Shown here piece after piece: positions 52,759-61,241 of a stretch of 64,000 nucleotides of DNA. The stretch spans positions 115,665 to 179,664 of the forward strand of contig NZ_JARZAG010000017.1 of the NCBI RefSeq assembly GCF_029892155.1, read 5' to 3'. The notes under the pieces are model-generated. The model was not told the origin of the DNA. It did no database searches and worked only from the letters and a program-made list of their open reading frames with translations. The position numbers were made by a program, and so were the translations under genes. Within the stretch, counting starts at the first letter, position 1. The number at the start of each line of letters is the position of its first letter. Source of the stretch: Kitasatospora sp. GAS204B. GTDB lineage: Bacteria > Actinomycetota > Actinomycetes > Streptomycetales > Streptomycetaceae.

Positions 52759-53075
52759 GCCGGTCACCTCCGACTCGCTCGGCCGCCTGGTCCTCGTCCC
52801 GACCAACTGCGCACGGTCGACGACGAAGCCCGCGGGGATCCAAGGGGCGTGCAACTGCACGTGCACCATCGTGCTCTGCGCTCACGGCAGATGCAAGAGT
52901 CGATTCACGTGCAGTTGGCCGATTGGCATATGCATGAGCCGGATGCACGTGCAGCGGAACGTGCCGATGGACGTGCTGATGCAAAATTGATAGATCCTTC
53001 TGCCACTACACGCACTGTGAGCGGCCAAGTGATGGCAGACTGTGCGCTGTTTCCCGACGCGGAGGTTCCCACGGC
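52759..53075. promoter_or_regulatory. Divergent ATPase / XRE control region with repeated TGCACGTGCA
   Basis: The palindrome TGCACGTGCA occurs at 52856-52865 and 52944-52953, and CACGTGCA at 52906-52913; GCATATGC lies between the last two. The spacing of 88 bases between the perfect copies is near eight helical turns. Such a cluster suggests cooperative binding of a dimeric regulator, most simply the XRE protein encoded beside it. Confidence 0.65.
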
Positions 53076-53942
53076 ATGACCACAGCGCAGCCCGGCGGCG
53101 GTTCCATGGTGCGCCGTATCCTCCTGGGCTCCCAGCTGCGCCGACTGCGCGAGAGCCGGAACATCACGCGCGAGGACGCCGGTTACGCGATCCGTGCCTC
53201 CGAGTCCAAGATCAGCCGGATGGAACTGGGCCGGGTCAGCTTCAAGGAGCGGGACGTCGCCGACCTGCTCAGCCTCTACGGCGTGACCGACGGCGAGGAG
53301 CGCGAATCGCTGCTCGGCCTGGTCCGCGAGGCCAACAAGTCCGGTTGGTGGCACAGCTTCAGCGACGTCCTGCCCGGCTGGTTCCAGACCTACGTCGGCC
53401 TGGAGGAGGCCGCCTCGTTGATCCGCACCTACGAGGTGCAGTTCATCCCGGGGCTGCTGCAGTCCGAGGACTACGCCCGCGCGGTCTTCGGGCAGAGCCG
53501 TCCGGTGCTCAGCGACGAGGAGATCGAGCGCCTGGTCGGCCTGCGACTGCGCCGCCAGAAGCTGCTGACGGAGGGTCAGGGGCCGCGGCTGTGGGCGGTG
53601 ATCGACGAGGCGGCGCTGCGCCGTCCGGTCGGCGGGCCGAAGGTGATGCGCGGTCAGCTCCAGTACCTGATCGACGTCGCCGAGCAGCCCAACGTGGTGA
53701 TCCAGGTGATGCCGTTCCGGTTCGGCGCGCACGCCGGTGAGAGCGGCGCGTTCAGCATCCTGCGCTTTCCGGAACAGGACCTGGCCGACGTGGTCTACCT
53801 GGAGCAACTCACCAGCGCGCTCTACCTGGACAAGCGCGACGACGTCGACGCATACGTGCAGGTGATGGAGCGGCTCTGCGTGGACAGCCTGACTCCGGAG
53901 CGCACCATCGACCTGCTCGCCTCGATCCTCGCGGAGAGCTGA
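53076..53942 (+). CDS. WhiJ-like XRE regulator with DUF5753 domain
   Basis: A 288-residue regulator. The N-terminal helix-turn-helix covers residues 16-75 (SQLRRLRESRNITREDAGYAIRAS and SKISRMELG), and the rest is a DUF5753 domain containing FIPGLLQSEDYAR and VVIQVMPF. This is the regulator half of the WhiJ/DUF397 systems of streptomycetes. The ATG at 53076 follows a promoter region with several TGCACGTGCA sites. Its action is probably countered by the small DUF397 partner. Confidence 0.92.
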   Translation: MTTAQPGGGSMVRRILLGSQLRRLRESRNITREDAGYAIRASESKISRMELGRVSFKERDVADLLSLYGVTDGEERESLLGLVREANKSGWWHSFSDVLPGWFQTYVGLEEAASLIRTYEVQFIPGLLQSEDYARAVFGQSRPVLSDEEIERLVGLRLRRQKLLTEGQGPRLWAVIDEAALRRPVGGPKVMRGQLQYLIDVAEQPNVVIQVMPFRFGAHAGESGAFSILRFPEQDLADVVYLEQLTSALYLDKRDDVDAYVQVMERLCVDSLTPERTIDLLASILAES

Positions 53943-53998
53943 ACTCCGGCCTGCTCCACAAGTTCTGGGGCCGTCCGGGGCGATCGGCGTGGGGGCGG

Positions 53999-54649
53999 TC
54001 AGGGTGCCGTGGGCTCCTGCGGCGCCCAGTGCGGTCGGCTCGGTGCCTGCGGTTGCGGTGGCCGGCCGAGCTTCCAGGGCAGGTCGTAGCGGGCGAACAG
54101 GTCGGCCCGGATCGGCGGCAGCGGGGTCTGCGCCCCGGGCAGCAGCAGGCCGATGCAGCCACCCATCAGCGCGCTGCGCAGCACCGCGTGCTCGGCGATC
54201 GGATCCCCGGCTCCCCAGTCCGCCAGCACCTCCCGCAGGAGCGCGCCCAGTTGCCGCTGCTCCGGGTCCTGCACGAAGTCGCCGACGTCCGGGTCGAGGA
54301 TCAGCGCCAGATGCGAGCGCATCACCCGGGGATGGTCCAGCGCGGTGTTCAGCACCGCGTCGATCGCGGTGGCCAGCCGGCACTGCGGCGAGGCGTCGCC
54401 GGGCAGCGGGGCGAGCGCGGCGGCCAGTTCCAGGTGCATCAGGCGGTGGGTGGCCGCCTGCATCAAGAGTCGTTTGCCGTCGAAGTAGTACGACACCAGA
54501 CCGCGGGCCAGCCCTGCCTGCTCGGCGATGTCGGCCAGCGTGGTCGCGGAGTATCCGTGCTGGTCCACGAGTTCCACGGTGGCCCGCATCAGGCGGCGGC
54601 GGGAGCGTAGCCGCATCTCCTCGTTGACCGATTCCCCGCGAGGTGCCAT
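53999..54649 (-). CDS. TetR-family regulator
   Basis: A 216-residue regulator with a standard N-terminal helix-turn-helix (LADIAEQAGLARGLVSYYFDGK) and a C-terminal ligand domain, ending in a proline-rich tail. I start at the ATG at 54649. It lies downstream of the multidrug-efflux-type gene on the same strand, separated by a terminator, so it probably has its own promoter near the 54763-54797 inverted repeat. The ligand is unknown. Confidence 0.88.
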   Translation of the reverse strand: MAPRGESVNEEMRLRSRRRLMRATVELVDQHGYSATTLADIAEQAGLARGLVSYYFDGKRLLMQAATHRLMHLELAAALAPLPGDASPQCRLATAIDAVLNTALDHPRVMRSHLALILDPDVGDFVQDPEQRQLGALLREVLADWGAGDPIAEHAVLRSALMGGCIGLLLPGAQTPLPPIRADLFARYDLPWKLGRPPQPQAPSRPHWAPQEPTAP

Positions 54650-54762
54650 CGTGTCAGCTCCGTAGGTTGGTTGACTCCGGGCCAATATACTGCCGGCTCG
54701 GGCGTCGCCGACTGCCCGTACCCGAAGCAGCGCCGGGTGCGGGGCGGACGCGGACACTGGTG

Positions 54763-54797
54763 TCGGTCTCACCAGAACGGGGGACTGGTGAGACCGA
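54763..54797. promoter_or_regulatory. 13-bp-arm inverted repeat, candidate TetR operator
   Basis: TCGGTCTCACCAG and its perfect complement are separated by 9 bases, about 115 bases upstream of the TetR gene start. The size suits a TetR-family binding site. A second stem just upstream looks like a true terminator, so a regulatory role is favoured here. Confidence 0.5.
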
Positions 54798-54798
54798 T

Positions 54799-54830
54799 GC
54801 CCACCGGGCGGCGTCCGCCGCCCGGTGGGC
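54799..54830 (-). terminator. Intrinsic terminator after the MFS gene
   Basis: GCCCACCGGGCGGC pairs perfectly with its complement around the 4-base loop GTCC, about 35 bases past the MFS stop codon. Confidence 0.85.
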
Positions 54831-54862
54831 CGGTGAGTCACACGCTGGACCGGGTCGGCCGG

Positions 54863-56407
54863 TCAGACCTGCTCGGTCGACCTGACCTGCTCCGGCAGTG
54901 CCGCATCGGCGCCGAGCCGACCGTAATCGTAGTCCGGCACCGAGTGCCGCGTTCCCGCCCGTCGCCGGTCCAGCAGCGCACCGGTCGCGGTGACCAGCAG
55001 GCCCACCAGGGCGACTCCGGTGACCAGCAGCAACCCGGGCCGGTAGCCGTCCAGTTGGGCGCCGGCGCTGGTGCCGCCGTGGCTGCCGGCGGTGATCACG
55101 GCGGTGGTCACGGCCAGCACCAGCGCGTTGCCGATCTGCATCGCGGTGTTCACCAGGCCGGAGGCCAGCCCCTGCTCCTCGTCGGCCACGCCGTTGGTGG
55201 CGGCGATGTTGGCCGAGGGGTAGAAGAGCGCGAAGCCGATGCCGAGCAGCACCATGCTCGGCAGTACCAGGGCGGCGAAGGTGCTGTGGGTGCCCAGCCG
55301 CAGGAAGAGCGCGTAGCCGAGCACCATCGCCAGGCCGCCCAGCGGCAGCAGCTTGCCGGTGCCGTAGCGGTCCACGATGGCGCCCATCCTGGTGGCCGAC
55401 AGGGCGACCAGTGCGCCGGCCGGCAACAGGGCGAAGCCCATCTCCAGGGCCGACCAGCCGAGCACCCGCTGCAGGTAGAGCGCCACGATGAACTGGAAGC
55501 CCGCGTAGGAGCCCATCAGCGTGAAGGCCGCCGCGTTGGCCCGCGCCACGCTGCCGTTGCGGAAGATGCCCAGGCGCACCAGCGGGTGCGCGGTGCGCTG
55601 CTCGATCAGCAGGAAGGCCGCGCCGAGCAGCAGCACGGCGACCAGCGAGCCGATGGTGCGCAGGCTCGCCCAGCCGGCTGCCTGCGCCTCGGTGACGGTG
55701 TAGACCAGCAGCAGCAGTGCGGCGGTGCCGGTGATCGCGCCGGCCACGTCGTAGCCGCCGTCCCGCTGCTCGTGGGCGTGCCGGGGGAGCAGTCGGATCG
55801 CGAAGACCAGGGCGATCAGGGCCACCGGCACCGGCATCAGGAAGGTCCAGCGCCAGCCCACCGAGGTGAGCAGGCCGCTGAGCACCAGGCCGAGCGAGTA
55901 GCCGCTGGCGCCGCAGGTGGTGAAGATCGACAGCGCCTTGTTGCGGGCGGGACCCTCGGGGAAGGTGGTGGTGATGATCGAGAGCGCGGCGGGTGCGGTG
56001 AACGCGGCGCTGGCTCCCTTGAGGAAGCGGGCGGCGATCAGCAGGCCGCCGTTGTCGACCAGGCCGCCGAGCAGTGAGGCGGCGGCGAAGACCGCGAGCG
56101 CGATCAGGAAGACCCGGCGCCGGCCCAGCAGGTCGGCCGCCCGGCCGCCGAGCAGCAGCAGCCCGCCGTAGCCGAGCACGTAACCGGAGACCACCCACTG
56201 CAGCGCGGACGTGGAGAGCTTGAGGTCGGAGCCGATCGAGGGGAGCGCGACGCCGACCATCGAGACGTCCAGCGCGTCCAGGAAGAGGGCGGCACAGAGC
56301 ACGATCAGCGCGCCCCAGAGTCGTGGGCTCCAGTGGTGTTCGTCGGACGGTGCGTCAGAAGTCCTTCGGGTGTCAGTCGTTGCCGCGTGATGGGGTGCTG
56401 AGGTCAT
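54863..56407 (-). CDS. MFS drug-efflux transporter, DHA2 (14-helix) family
   Basis: A 514-residue membrane transporter with about 14 hydrophobic helices. The motif A loop GGRAADLLGRRRVFL is after helix 2, and motif C-like GASGYSLGLVLSG is in helix 5; helix 1 contains LDALDVSMVGVALPSIG, typical of EmrB/QacA-like drug:H+ antiporters. No ribosome binding site precedes the ATG, so a leaderless mRNA is possible. It is divergent from a MarR regulator across a promoter that bears TGCACGTGCA. Confidence 0.93.
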   Translation of the reverse strand: MTSAPHHAATTDTRRTSDAPSDEHHWSPRLWGALIVLCAALFLDALDVSMVGVALPSIGSDLKLSTSALQWVVSGYVLGYGGLLLLGGRAADLLGRRRVFLIALAVFAAASLLGGLVDNGGLLIAARFLKGASAAFTAPAALSIITTTFPEGPARNKALSIFTTCGASGYSLGLVLSGLLTSVGWRWTFLMPVPVALIALVFAIRLLPRHAHEQRDGGYDVAGAITGTAALLLLVYTVTEAQAAGWASLRTIGSLVAVLLLGAAFLLIEQRTAHPLVRLGIFRNGSVARANAAAFTLMGSYAGFQFIVALYLQRVLGWSALEMGFALLPAGALVALSATRMGAIVDRYGTGKLLPLGGLAMVLGYALFLRLGTHSTFAALVLPSMVLLGIGFALFYPSANIAATNGVADEEQGLASGLVNTAMQIGNALVLAVTTAVITAGSHGGTSAGAQLDGYRPGLLLVTGVALVGLLVTATGALLDRRRAGTRHSVPDYDYGRLGADAALPEQVRSTEQV

Positions 56408-56488
56408 GGGCAAGAGATTACATGCACGTGCACTCAATGCAAGTGAATATAGTGTGTACTCATATAGTGCCTGTGCATGTGGTAACCT
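56408..56488. promoter_or_regulatory. Divergent MFS / MarR promoter with a TGCACGTGCA site
   Basis: TGCACGTGCA at 56423-56432, followed by ATGCAAGTG and later GTGCATG, makes an operator-like cluster in an AT-rich 80-base region. Both genes appear leaderless or nearly so, so the operators should overlap the promoters. Confidence 0.6.
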
Positions 56489-56917
56489 GTGCGGGTGTCC
56501 GTACAAGACCGCGAGTCCTTGTGCCAGGGCGCCGATCCGGCTGCCCTGGTCTCCGCGTGGCGCGATCTGCTGGCCCGCCACGCGGCGACCGCCTGCGCCC
56601 TGGACCGTGAGCTGGGTGAGCAGTTCGGGCTCGGCATGAGCGACTTCGAAGTGCTGGAGCGACTGGCCGAGGCTCCCGCGGAGCTGCGGGTCCAGGAGCT
56701 CGCCGAGAAGGTGCACCTGAGCCAGAGCGCGCTGTCCCGGCTGATCGGCCGCCTGGAGAAGGCGGGGCTGGTCCAGCGGGCGATGTGCGAGCTGGACCGG
56801 CGGGGCATCTACGTCACGCTCTCGGCGGCCGGACACGAGCGCTACGAGGCCGCCCGGCCGCTGCACCGCGAGGTGCTCGCCCGCGTGCTGACGGGCCGTC
56901 AAGTCGCCTGCGACTGA
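56489..56917 (+). CDS. MarR-family regulator of the efflux gene
   Basis: A 142-residue single-domain MarR protein. The winged helix contains LRVQELAEKVHLSQSALSRLIGRLEKAGLVQR, followed by the wing with DRRGIYVTLS. It is divergent from the MFS gene and should repress it until a toxic ligand binds. The GTG at 56489 has no clear ribosome binding site and may begin a leaderless transcript; a GTG at 56495 is an alternative. Confidence 0.9.
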   Translation: MRVSVQDRESLCQGADPAALVSAWRDLLARHAATACALDRELGEQFGLGMSDFEVLERLAEAPAELRVQELAEKVHLSQSALSRLIGRLEKAGLVQRAMCELDRRGIYVTLSAAGHERYEAARPLHREVLARVLTGRQVACD

Positions 56918-56963
56918 CGGACGTCAGCACGCCTCCGTGGTCGGCCGCCCGGCGGGGAACGGC

Positions 56964-57926
56964 TCAGCGCAGAGCGGTCAGGCCCGGCAGTACGGCGAGC
57001 AGCAGCACGGCGACCGGCGCCGCCACCGCCAGGGCCGTCAGGCGCAGCCGGCTGACCACCGGGAGCCGGGGCGCCCCGATCAGCAGCCGGTCCACCCGGC
57101 GCGGTGCCTGGGCCAGCTGGCCGGGCGCACCCTCTCCCGGGCAGTTCCCGAAGACCCCGCGCCCGGCGTTGAGTTCGACCATCGCGTGGGCCGTGATCAG
57201 CCGCCCGTGCCGGCGTGCGGCCCGGTCGTCCGCGGCGAGCTCCACCAACTCGCCCACCTGGTCCCGGAACGCGCTGAACACCCCGACCCCGGGAAAGCCC
57301 GCCGCGAGCGCCTGGGCGCACTGCGCCAGCCAGTGGTGCCGGGCCCGGACGTGCCCGCGCTCATGGCTGAGCACGGCCGCCAGCTCGCGGTCGGTGAGTC
57401 GGCTGAGCGCGCCGGTGGTGACCACCAGGCGGGACTGCGGCCCGGGCAGTGACCAGGCCTCGGGCCGGATGTTCTCCAGCACCACCAGCCGCTCCCTGCG
57501 GGCCGGCGAGTGCCCGACACCGGCCGGCAACTCCGGTGCCCGGTCCGCCAGTTCGGCATGCCGGTGATCGCGCAGCGCCCGGGCGGCACGGATCTCGCGG
57601 GTCAGCGAGAGCGCGGTGCGCAGCCCGCCGAGCGCCAGCAACGCCGCACACAGCCGCCCCCAACCCTCGGCGCCGGCCAGCCCGTAGGCCGCCTCCACAC
57701 CGTGCGGGGCGCCGGTGAAGAGCAGCGCGCGCACCCCTGACAGCGAGGCCGAGAGGGCCAGCAGCAGGCTCAGCAGGCAGCAGAGCAGCACCGCGATCAC
57801 CAGGCACTGCCAGACCAGCAGCGCGAGCACCGGTTCCCGCTCGACCCAGCCGGCCCGGGTCAGCAGGAGCGGGCCGGCGGTGGCGAGCAGCGCACCGAGC
57901 AGCAGCAGGCCGAGCAGGGCCGTCAT
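56964..57926 (-). CDS. M56/M48-type integral membrane metallopeptidase
   Basis: A 320-residue membrane protease with four hydrophobic segments (residues 4-22, 36-60, 88-108 and a C-terminal one). The zinc motif HERGH is at 188-192, and the third ligand is probably Glu229 in VELAADD. It resembles BlaR1/MecR1 sensors without the penicillin-binding sensor domain. These proteins often pair with a BlaI repressor, but none is adjacent. A perfect 20-bp tandem repeat lies just before the start. Confidence 0.87.
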   Translation of the reverse strand: MTALLGLLLLGALLATAGPLLLTRAGWVEREPVLALLVWQCLVIAVLLCCLLSLLLALSASLSGVRALLFTGAPHGVEAAYGLAGAEGWGRLCAALLALGGLRTALSLTREIRAARALRDHRHAELADRAPELPAGVGHSPARRERLVVLENIRPEAWSLPGPQSRLVVTTGALSRLTDRELAAVLSHERGHVRARHHWLAQCAQALAAGFPGVGVFSAFRDQVGELVELAADDRAARRHGRLITAHAMVELNAGRGVFGNCPGEGAPGQLAQAPRRVDRLLIGAPRLPVVSRLRLTALAVAAPVAVLLLAVLPGLTALR

Positions 57927-57940
57927 GGCAGTGGGTCCCC

Positions 57941-57980
57941 CCAGGGAAAGGCGTGACCGACCAGGGAAAGGCGTGACCGA
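57941..57980. repeat. Perfect 20-bp tandem repeat upstream of the M56 gene
   Basis: CCAGGGAAAGGCGTGACCGA occurs twice head to tail, ending 15 bases upstream of the peptidase start. It overlaps the expected ribosome-binding or promoter region and may be a recent slip or a double operator. Confidence 0.9.
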
Positions 57981-58063
57981 ACGCTGTGGCTCAATCTAGG
58001 CGTTCACCGGACGGCGTGGAACCGCCGCGCCTCGGCAGTGACCAACAACACCACCCGCGGTGT

Positions 58064-58684
58064 TCAGAGCGCCAGCAGCATCGCGAACATCCCGACCCCC
58101 ATGGCGAGTCGGCAGGCCTCGGGGAGCGGCCCGGGCGGCCAGCCCGCCGTCGCGACGTCCGGGTGTCCCGGCACGGTGAGCAGGCGACTGCCCGACCAGA
58201 GCGTGTAGCAGCCGAAGTAGACAAGCAGCAGCCCGGTCAGTGCGGGCAGCCCCATCGGCATCGCCATCGCCATCCCCGGGTGCGCGGGCCGCGGCGCGCG
58301 GCCCATCGCCAGCGCCATGTAGACCATCGCGGCGGCCCCCACCGCGTGGTGCAGGCGGTGGGCCCGGTGCCCGCCGGCCCGCCGTCCGGCGGCGGCGCAG
58401 AGCGAAGCCGCGCCCAGCAGTCCGAAGAGCCCGACCCAGAGCGGCGGCGGCAGCCGTCCGCCCAGCGCGATCATCGCCGCCGTGCCCAGCGCCATCGCGG
58501 CCTCCGCCGCGTCCGATCCGCGGCCGCCGCGGTGTCCCGCCGCGTCGCCCCGGCCCGCTGCCCCGCCCCGGCCCATCGGGCTCGCCGTGCACCCCGGCGG
58601 GCGGCGCAGCCGAAGCAGGCAGAGGCCCCCGGTCGCGGTGGTCAGCAGCGCCAGCAGCCAACTGAGCACAGCCGGTCCGTGCAT
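58064..58684 (-). CDS. DUF5134-like multi-span membrane protein
   Basis: A 206-residue membrane protein with about six hydrophobic segments. Histidine-rich HRAHRLHHAVGAAAMVYMAL and a methionine-rich MAMAMPMG stretch recall the DUF5134 family, which may bind copper. GAGGGG lies 6 bases before the ATG at 58684. It precedes the M56 peptidase on the same strand and may be co-transcribed. The function is unknown and the family name provisional. Confidence 0.75.
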   Translation of the reverse strand: MHGPAVLSWLLALLTTATGGLCLLRLRRPPGCTASPMGRGGAAGRGDAAGHRGGRGSDAAEAAMALGTAAMIALGGRLPPPLWVGLFGLLGAASLCAAAGRRAGGHRAHRLHHAVGAAAMVYMALAMGRAPRPAHPGMAMAMPMGLPALTGLLLVYFGCYTLWSGSRLLTVPGHPDVATAGWPPGPLPEACRLAMGVGMFAMLLAL

Positions 58685-59058
58685 CGGTGCCCCCTCGTAC
58701 CCGCGCTGAACGGGGATGGCACCACGATCACCCACCGCGCTGGCCCGACAGCAGGGCGCGTGCGGGGGCGTATAGAGGTGTAGGGGAGTCGAAGGCCGAA
58801 ATCACGCGCCGGGGGCGGCAAGCTCGGCGCTGCCGGGGCGTCTTGGGCGCGACGGCCGACTGGCCCTCCCCGGTGGCGACGGGGGAGCGCCGCGGGTGAA
58901 GGTCGTCCCAGCAAGCTGTCCACATGCTGGGCGCCGGAAGGATTCCGGGCAGCCGTGGCACGGCGTGGAGGATCTCTCATCGATCCCCCCTTGAACAGGA
59001 GAACCTTTCGCTTTTATCGTGTCCTTGATTCAATAACTTCTGTCGAAGCGGGTCTCCC
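58685..59058. other. Divergent intergenic region before the DUF6421 operon
   Basis: These 374 bases lie between the DUF5134-like and DUF6421 genes and should carry both promoters. An AT-richer stretch (TTTCGCTTTTATCGTGTCC) about 40 bases before 59059 is the likely promoter region of the DUF6421 operon. I see no gene or clear operator. Confidence 0.5.
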
Positions 59059-60456
59059 ATGCAGAATCTTTCGTCGAACCTCGCGGTGGCGGCCGACCTT
59101 CCGGCGGCGCCCCTGGCCGAACACCCCGCCTGGCAACGGCTGAAGCAGACCGTCGAGGCGCTGCGTCCGCTGCAGTCGAAGGACGGCTCGATCGACCTCT
59201 CCACGGTCCAGCGGCACGCCGTCGACCCGCTGCTCGACACCGTGCTCGGGGCGATCCAGGAACTCGCGCCGCTCTTCCCGCACGACGCCGCCTACCTGGA
59301 GGCCGTCCAGGCCGACCTGCGCAAGTGGGCCGAGACCGGCTACCGCGAGCCCGACTTCCTGGACTCGCTGCTCGCCTTCCAGCCCGCCGCCCAGCGCGTC
59401 GACGGCCTCGGCCACCTGGTCGTGTTCCCGATGTACACCCAGAACGGCAACCCGGACCGCAACCTGGAGGCCGTCCTCCTCCAGGTGGTCTGGCCCGACT
59501 GGCTGGCCGAGCTGGAGCGCACCCGCTTCGACAACCCGATGTTCGTGCCGATCACCTTCACCGACTTCACGGCCGGCTACGACACCAACTCCGCCGTCCT
59601 CTTCCCGGAGACCGTCGCGGTCCGCGAGGCCCCCGAGCGCTTCACCTGGGGCGGCATCTTCTGCGACCGCGAGGCCGCCCGGTTCCGCGCCGTCTCCACC
59701 TCCGCGGTGGACCTGCTCGGCCTGGAGATCCCCGCCGACGCCACCGAGCTGATCAACGACCAGGCCCGCGCCCAGCAGACCTTCGTCCTCTGGGACCTGG
59801 TGCACGACCGCACCCACAGCCACGGCGACCTGCCGTTCGACCCGTTCATGATCAAGCAGCGCAGCCCGTTCTGGATGTACGGCCTGGAGGAGCTGCGCTG
59901 TGACCTGACCGCCTTCAAGGAGGCCGTCAAGCTGGAGGCCGAGGGCTACGAGCAGGGCCGCGACGTCCAGTACGCGATCCTCTTCGACCGCCTCTTCCGC
60001 TTCCCCGTCACCGGTGGCCGGGTGCGCAACTACGACGGCATGGGCGGCCAGCTGCTCTTCGCCTACCTGCACCAGCACGACGCGCTGCGCTGGCGCGACA
60101 ACCGGCTCAGCATCGACTGGGACCGGGTCGCCGAGGTGACCAACGCGCTCTGCGCCGAGATCGAGGCGCTCTACCGGGCCGGCATCGACCGCCCGAAGAC
60201 CGCCCACTGGATCGCCGCCTACGAGCTGGTCTCCCGCTACCTCACCCCGCACCCGGCCTCCACCTGGGCCAAGGGCGCCGCGGCGCTCCCGCTGGACCTG
60301 GACGGCAAGGCGCTCAACAAGGCGCTGTGCGACGCCGTCCACCCGGACGAGTTCCCGCTGAGCATGTTCTACGAGGCCCTGGCCAAGAAGCTCTCCTCGG
60401 TGATCGCCGCCACCGCGGGCATCACCGGCGCCGGCACCGAGGCGGTCGCCGCATGA
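59059..60456 (+). CDS. DUF6421 family protein with a possible metal site
   Basis: A 465-residue cytoplasmic protein without signal or membrane segments. The most conserved-looking part is WDLVHDRTHSHG (His249, His253, His255) followed 22 residues later by EELRCDL (Glu277/278, Asp282), which resembles a zinc-peptidase-like HxxxH...E arrangement. This may be a metal site, but no enzyme activity is known to me. It is the first gene of a coupled three-gene operon with an SDR and a threonine aldolase, which hints at amino-acid metabolism. Confidence 0.8.
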   Translation: MQNLSSNLAVAADLPAAPLAEHPAWQRLKQTVEALRPLQSKDGSIDLSTVQRHAVDPLLDTVLGAIQELAPLFPHDAAYLEAVQADLRKWAETGYREPDFLDSLLAFQPAAQRVDGLGHLVVFPMYTQNGNPDRNLEAVLLQVVWPDWLAELERTRFDNPMFVPITFTDFTAGYDTNSAVLFPETVAVREAPERFTWGGIFCDREAARFRAVSTSAVDLLGLEIPADATELINDQARAQQTFVLWDLVHDRTHSHGDLPFDPFMIKQRSPFWMYGLEELRCDLTAFKEAVKLEAEGYEQGRDVQYAILFDRLFRFPVTGGRVRNYDGMGGQLLFAYLHQHDALRWRDNRLSIDWDRVAEVTNALCAEIEALYRAGIDRPKTAHWIAAYELVSRYLTPHPASTWAKGAAALPLDLDGKALNKALCDAVHPDEFPLSMFYEALAKKLSSVIAATAGITGAGTEAVAA

Positions 60457-61241
60457 GCACCTTCGACTCGACGAACGCCCAGGCCGCCGGTATCGACAAC
60501 GCCGGGGTCAAGGACAAGGTGATCGCCGTCGCCGGCGCCAGCGGCCCGGCGGGCCAGGCGACCCTGCGCCGGCTCGCCGCCGGCGGCGCCGTGCTGATCG
60601 CCGCCGACATCGACCAGCAGCGCCTCGACGCGGTCACGGCCGGTGTGCGCACCGCCGTGCCGGGCGCGCGGATCACCAGCCAGGTGATCGACCTGCTCGA
60701 CCCGCAGGAGGTGCACGACTGGGCCGACCACCTGGAGTCCGAGTACGGCCAGGTCGACGGCCTGCTCCACCTGGTCGGCGGCTGGCGCGGCAGCAAGACC
60801 TTCCACGACTCGCGGATCGACGACTGGGACTTCCTGCACGACCGGGTGGTCCGCACCCTGCAGCACACCTCGCTTGCCTTCCAGCCCGCGCTGCTGCGCA
60901 GCACGGCCGGCCGGTACGCGATCATCTCGGCATCCGCCGCACACAAGCCGACCGCCGGCGGCGCGGCCTACGCGGCGGCCAAGGCCGCGGCCGAGGCCTG
61001 GACCCTGGCGATGGCCAACTCCTTCGTCAAGGAGACCACCGCCGAGGACGGCGCCCCCACCGCCGCAGCCGTCATCCTGGTGATCAAGGCCCTGCTCACT
61101 CCCGAGATGCGGGCCGAGAAGCCGGAGGCCAAGTTCACCGGTTTCACCGCCACCGCCGATCTTGCCGACCAGCTGGCGGCCCTCTGGGACCGCCCCGCAG
61201 CAGAACTGAACGGACAGCACCTGTGGTTGACAGCCCGATGA
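60453..61241 (+). CDS. SDR-family oxidoreductase
   Basis: A 262-residue short-chain dehydrogenase. The nucleotide motif is altered to GASGPAGQATL, and the catalytic pair is present as YAAAKAAAEAW. Asp after the second strand (IAADIDQQ) suggests NAD. The ATG overlaps the DUF6421 stop (ATGA). A beta-hydroxy-amino-acid or threonine-related substrate would fit its neighbours, but this is inference. Confidence 0.85.
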   Translation: MSTFDSTNAQAAGIDNAGVKDKVIAVAGASGPAGQATLRRLAAGGAVLIAADIDQQRLDAVTAGVRTAVPGARITSQVIDLLDPQEVHDWADHLESEYGQVDGLLHLVGGWRGSKTFHDSRIDDWDFLHDRVVRTLQHTSLAFQPALLRSTAGRYAIISASAAHKPTAGGAAYAAAKAAAEAWTLAMANSFVKETTAEDGAPTAAAVILVIKALLTPEMRAEKPEAKFTGFTATADLADQLAALWDRPAAELNGQHLWLTAR

